From contig JACPVN010000483.1 in assembly GCA_016191715.1 (NCBI GenBank), positions 1 to 6,129 on the forward strand: DNA of 6,129 nt. Direction: 5' to 3'. The notes beneath the pieces were generated by a model, which saw only the letters and a list, made by a program, of their open reading frames with translations, was not told the origin of the DNA and did not search any database. Each line of letters begins with the position of its first letter. Positions within the stretch are counted from its first letter, which is position 1. A program made the translations under genes and the position numbers. Origin of the DNA: Ignavibacteriota bacterium. Lineage in GTDB: Bacteria; Bacteroidota; Ignavibacteria; UBA10030; SZUA-254. Below are positions 5,110 through 6,129 of the stretch, one piece after another.

Positions 5110-6128
5110 TTCAGTAACACCATCCGTTTTGTCTCAGTTAAGGTTGTACCATCTTCGATATTTGTCGTAGTCAACTTGTACAAATATAAACCGGTTGATA
5201 GTGAAGAACCATCGAATGTAATTTCATATTCATCTGCATCCATCGTCTGATTATCAAAAAATGTTGCAACTTCTCTTCCAAGCATATCATATACTTTCAG
5301 AGTCACCAAACTATTAACTGATAACTGATAACTGATAACGGTACTTGGATTAAATGGATTTGGGTAATTCTGCATCAACTCAAACTGTTGCGGCGTTTGG
5401 AAGGTTTGGTATTCATCGAGCGAGAATGTGGTTTTTGCTGTCGGTTGTTGTAAAAACGCCACATCGCTGAGCGGTTTCACACCAGATAACCGAATCGGGC
5501 TTTGTGTTACGAATCCAAGCGCTCCGCTGAACGAAGCATTGATGGAATCCAACCACTTGGCGGCAGAATCGTACAAAGCGGTCGGTGTGCTTGTGTAAAA
5601 TAATTTATAGTATGTCAGCATCGTATCAACATATTTCCCGATTTCATACATGGACTTTCCGTTGAACACATGCGAGGGATATGACGGATGATTGAACACA
5701 AGGTCTCGGAATCCTTCTTGAGTAATGTGGTAGGAACTAAGCGCCATATTCATTCTTAATGCCGCCAAACCACCGGCAAGTTTGTTATTGTACTTAGTGT
5801 CTTTCGGATTTTTCAATTCTTTCACAAAAGTTTTTGTTCCGATAACATCAAAGCCGCGGGCGGTTCCGGTTTGTGTCATAAAATCCTGAACCGTTTTCCC
5901 TTTCAGTGTGAAACGAATCCAACCGTACACTTTCGGGCTATCGGCACGCGCGATGCCGAGAACTAATCCGCCCGGATAGAACGGGTCTTTTTTACTGCTG
6001 ACATTCGGGAAACCACGGATGAATGCTGTATCCCGAGCGTTCCCAAATGTGGGAGTTAAGGTTTTCGTTTTTACCGACGCGACATCCAAATCAGTTTGTG
6101 TCAGAGTTCGGAATATCGTTGAAGGTGT
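5106..6128 (-). CDS. T9SS-sorted secreted protein, C-terminal part
   Basis: The minus-strand frame is open from the right window edge to the TAG at 5108-5106, giving about 340 residues of the C-terminal part. A TTG at 6089 could be called a start, but in-frame codons upstream (TPSTIFRTLTQTDL) continue without a stop, there is no signal peptide, and a T9SS cargo needs one, so the real start is beyond the window. Counting from that TTG, residues 1-230 are not recognisable to me. They include PGGLVLGIARAD (39-50), a region rich in Tyr and aromatic residues (118-165), and LYDSAAKWLDSINASFSG (172-189). Residues 237-327 are a T9SS type A sorting domain with QNYPNPFNPSTVISYQL, YDMLGREVATFFDN and a terminal RMVLLK. 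The protein is inferred to be exported by Sec and then T9SS. It converges on the LamG gene with a shared terminator. The linker of the sorting domain is written in a heptanucleotide repeat. Confidence 0.82.
   Translation of the reverse strand, partial: TPSTIFRTLTQTDLDVASVKTKTLTPTFGNARDTAFIRGFPNVSSKKDPFYPGGLVLGIARADSPKVYGWIRFTLKGKTVQDFMTQTGTARGFDVIGTKTFVKELKNPKDTKYNNKLAGGLAALRMNMALSSYHITQEGFRDLVFNHPSYPSHVFNGKSMYEIGKYVDTMLTYYKLFYTSTPTALYDSAAKWLDSINASFSGALGFVTQSPIRLSGVKPLSDVAFLQQPTAKTTFSLDEYQTFQTPQQFELMQNYPNPFNPSTVISYQLSVNSLVTLKVYDMLGREVATFFDNQTMDADEYEITFDGSSLSTGLYLYKLTTTNIEDGTTLTETKRMVLLK
5312..5339 (-). repeat. Heptanucleotide tandem repeat inside the T9SS domain
   Basis: On the plus strand TATTAAC is followed by three perfect TGATAAC units; on the coding strand this reads GTTATCA three times, then GTTAATA. 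It encodes the VISYQLSVNS stretch right after NPFNPST. Seven is not a multiple of three, so gain or loss of one unit would shift the frame and remove the secretion tail. Confidence 0.8.
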
Positions 6129-6129
6129 A

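Noticed and set aside
4982..5170. 62-codon plus-strand frame with an Arg-rich middle
   Set aside because: It is made of the terminator stem and the double-hairpin repeat, then runs antisense to the T9SS tail.
6087..6089. TTG as the start of the right-hand minus-strand gene
   Set aside because: Open codons continue to the edge, no signal peptide follows the TTG, and T9SS cargo proteins need one.

Overview
The window looks like a chromosomal piece from the Ignavibacteria/Chlorobi side of the Bacteroidota (FCB) group. The main reason is that two of its three long genes end in the type IX secretion (T9SS) type A sorting domain, in the 'NPFNPST-VI-YQL' form common in Ignavibacteria-like genomes. 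A putative anti-sigma-type zinc motif at the left edge and many short palindromic intergenic repeats fit the same picture. The assignment rests on protein style only; there is no rRNA or other marker.

Layout, left to right. (1) From base 2 to 1360 (+) runs the 3' part of a membrane protein. Its reading frame is open to the window edge and carries an HX3CX2C zinc motif upstream of the first ATG, then one membrane helix and an extracytoplasmic region with an FG-GAP/VCBS-like calcium loop. I read it as a zf-HC2 anti-sigma-like sensor cut off at its N-terminus. (2) From 1359 to about 2584 is a repeat-rich accessory stretch. It holds a small minus-strand operon: a DUF4258 gene broken by a palindromic repeat, followed by an intact DUF2283 gene. 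Around it lie three copies of an 85-106 bp repeat whose ends are built on the palindrome AACCTTGCGAAGGTT. (3) From 2585 to 4843 (+) is an intact secreted protein with two tandem LamG-type domains, a HYR domain, a second Ig-like domain and a T9SS tail, with its own plausible promoter and ribosome binding site. (4) From 4844 to 5109 is a convergent intergenic region packed with palindromes, including a strong bidirectional terminator. (5) From 5106 to the right edge (-) is the 3' part of another T9SS cargo gene whose N-terminal half is not recognisable.

Functionally, the two T9SS genes would make outer-membrane-attached or released proteins, and the left gene would sense something outside the inner membrane. 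There is no sequence evidence that they form one pathway.

No complete novel system is visible. The strongest unusual points are: the DUF4258 gene split exactly at the edge of a 111 bp palindromic element; the three-copy repeat family, two of whose members carry the same 20 bp insert inside their left terminal palindrome; the coincidence of repeat boundaries with the stop codons of all three long genes; and a heptanucleotide tandem repeat inside the T9SS tail of the right-hand gene, where slippage would shift the frame.
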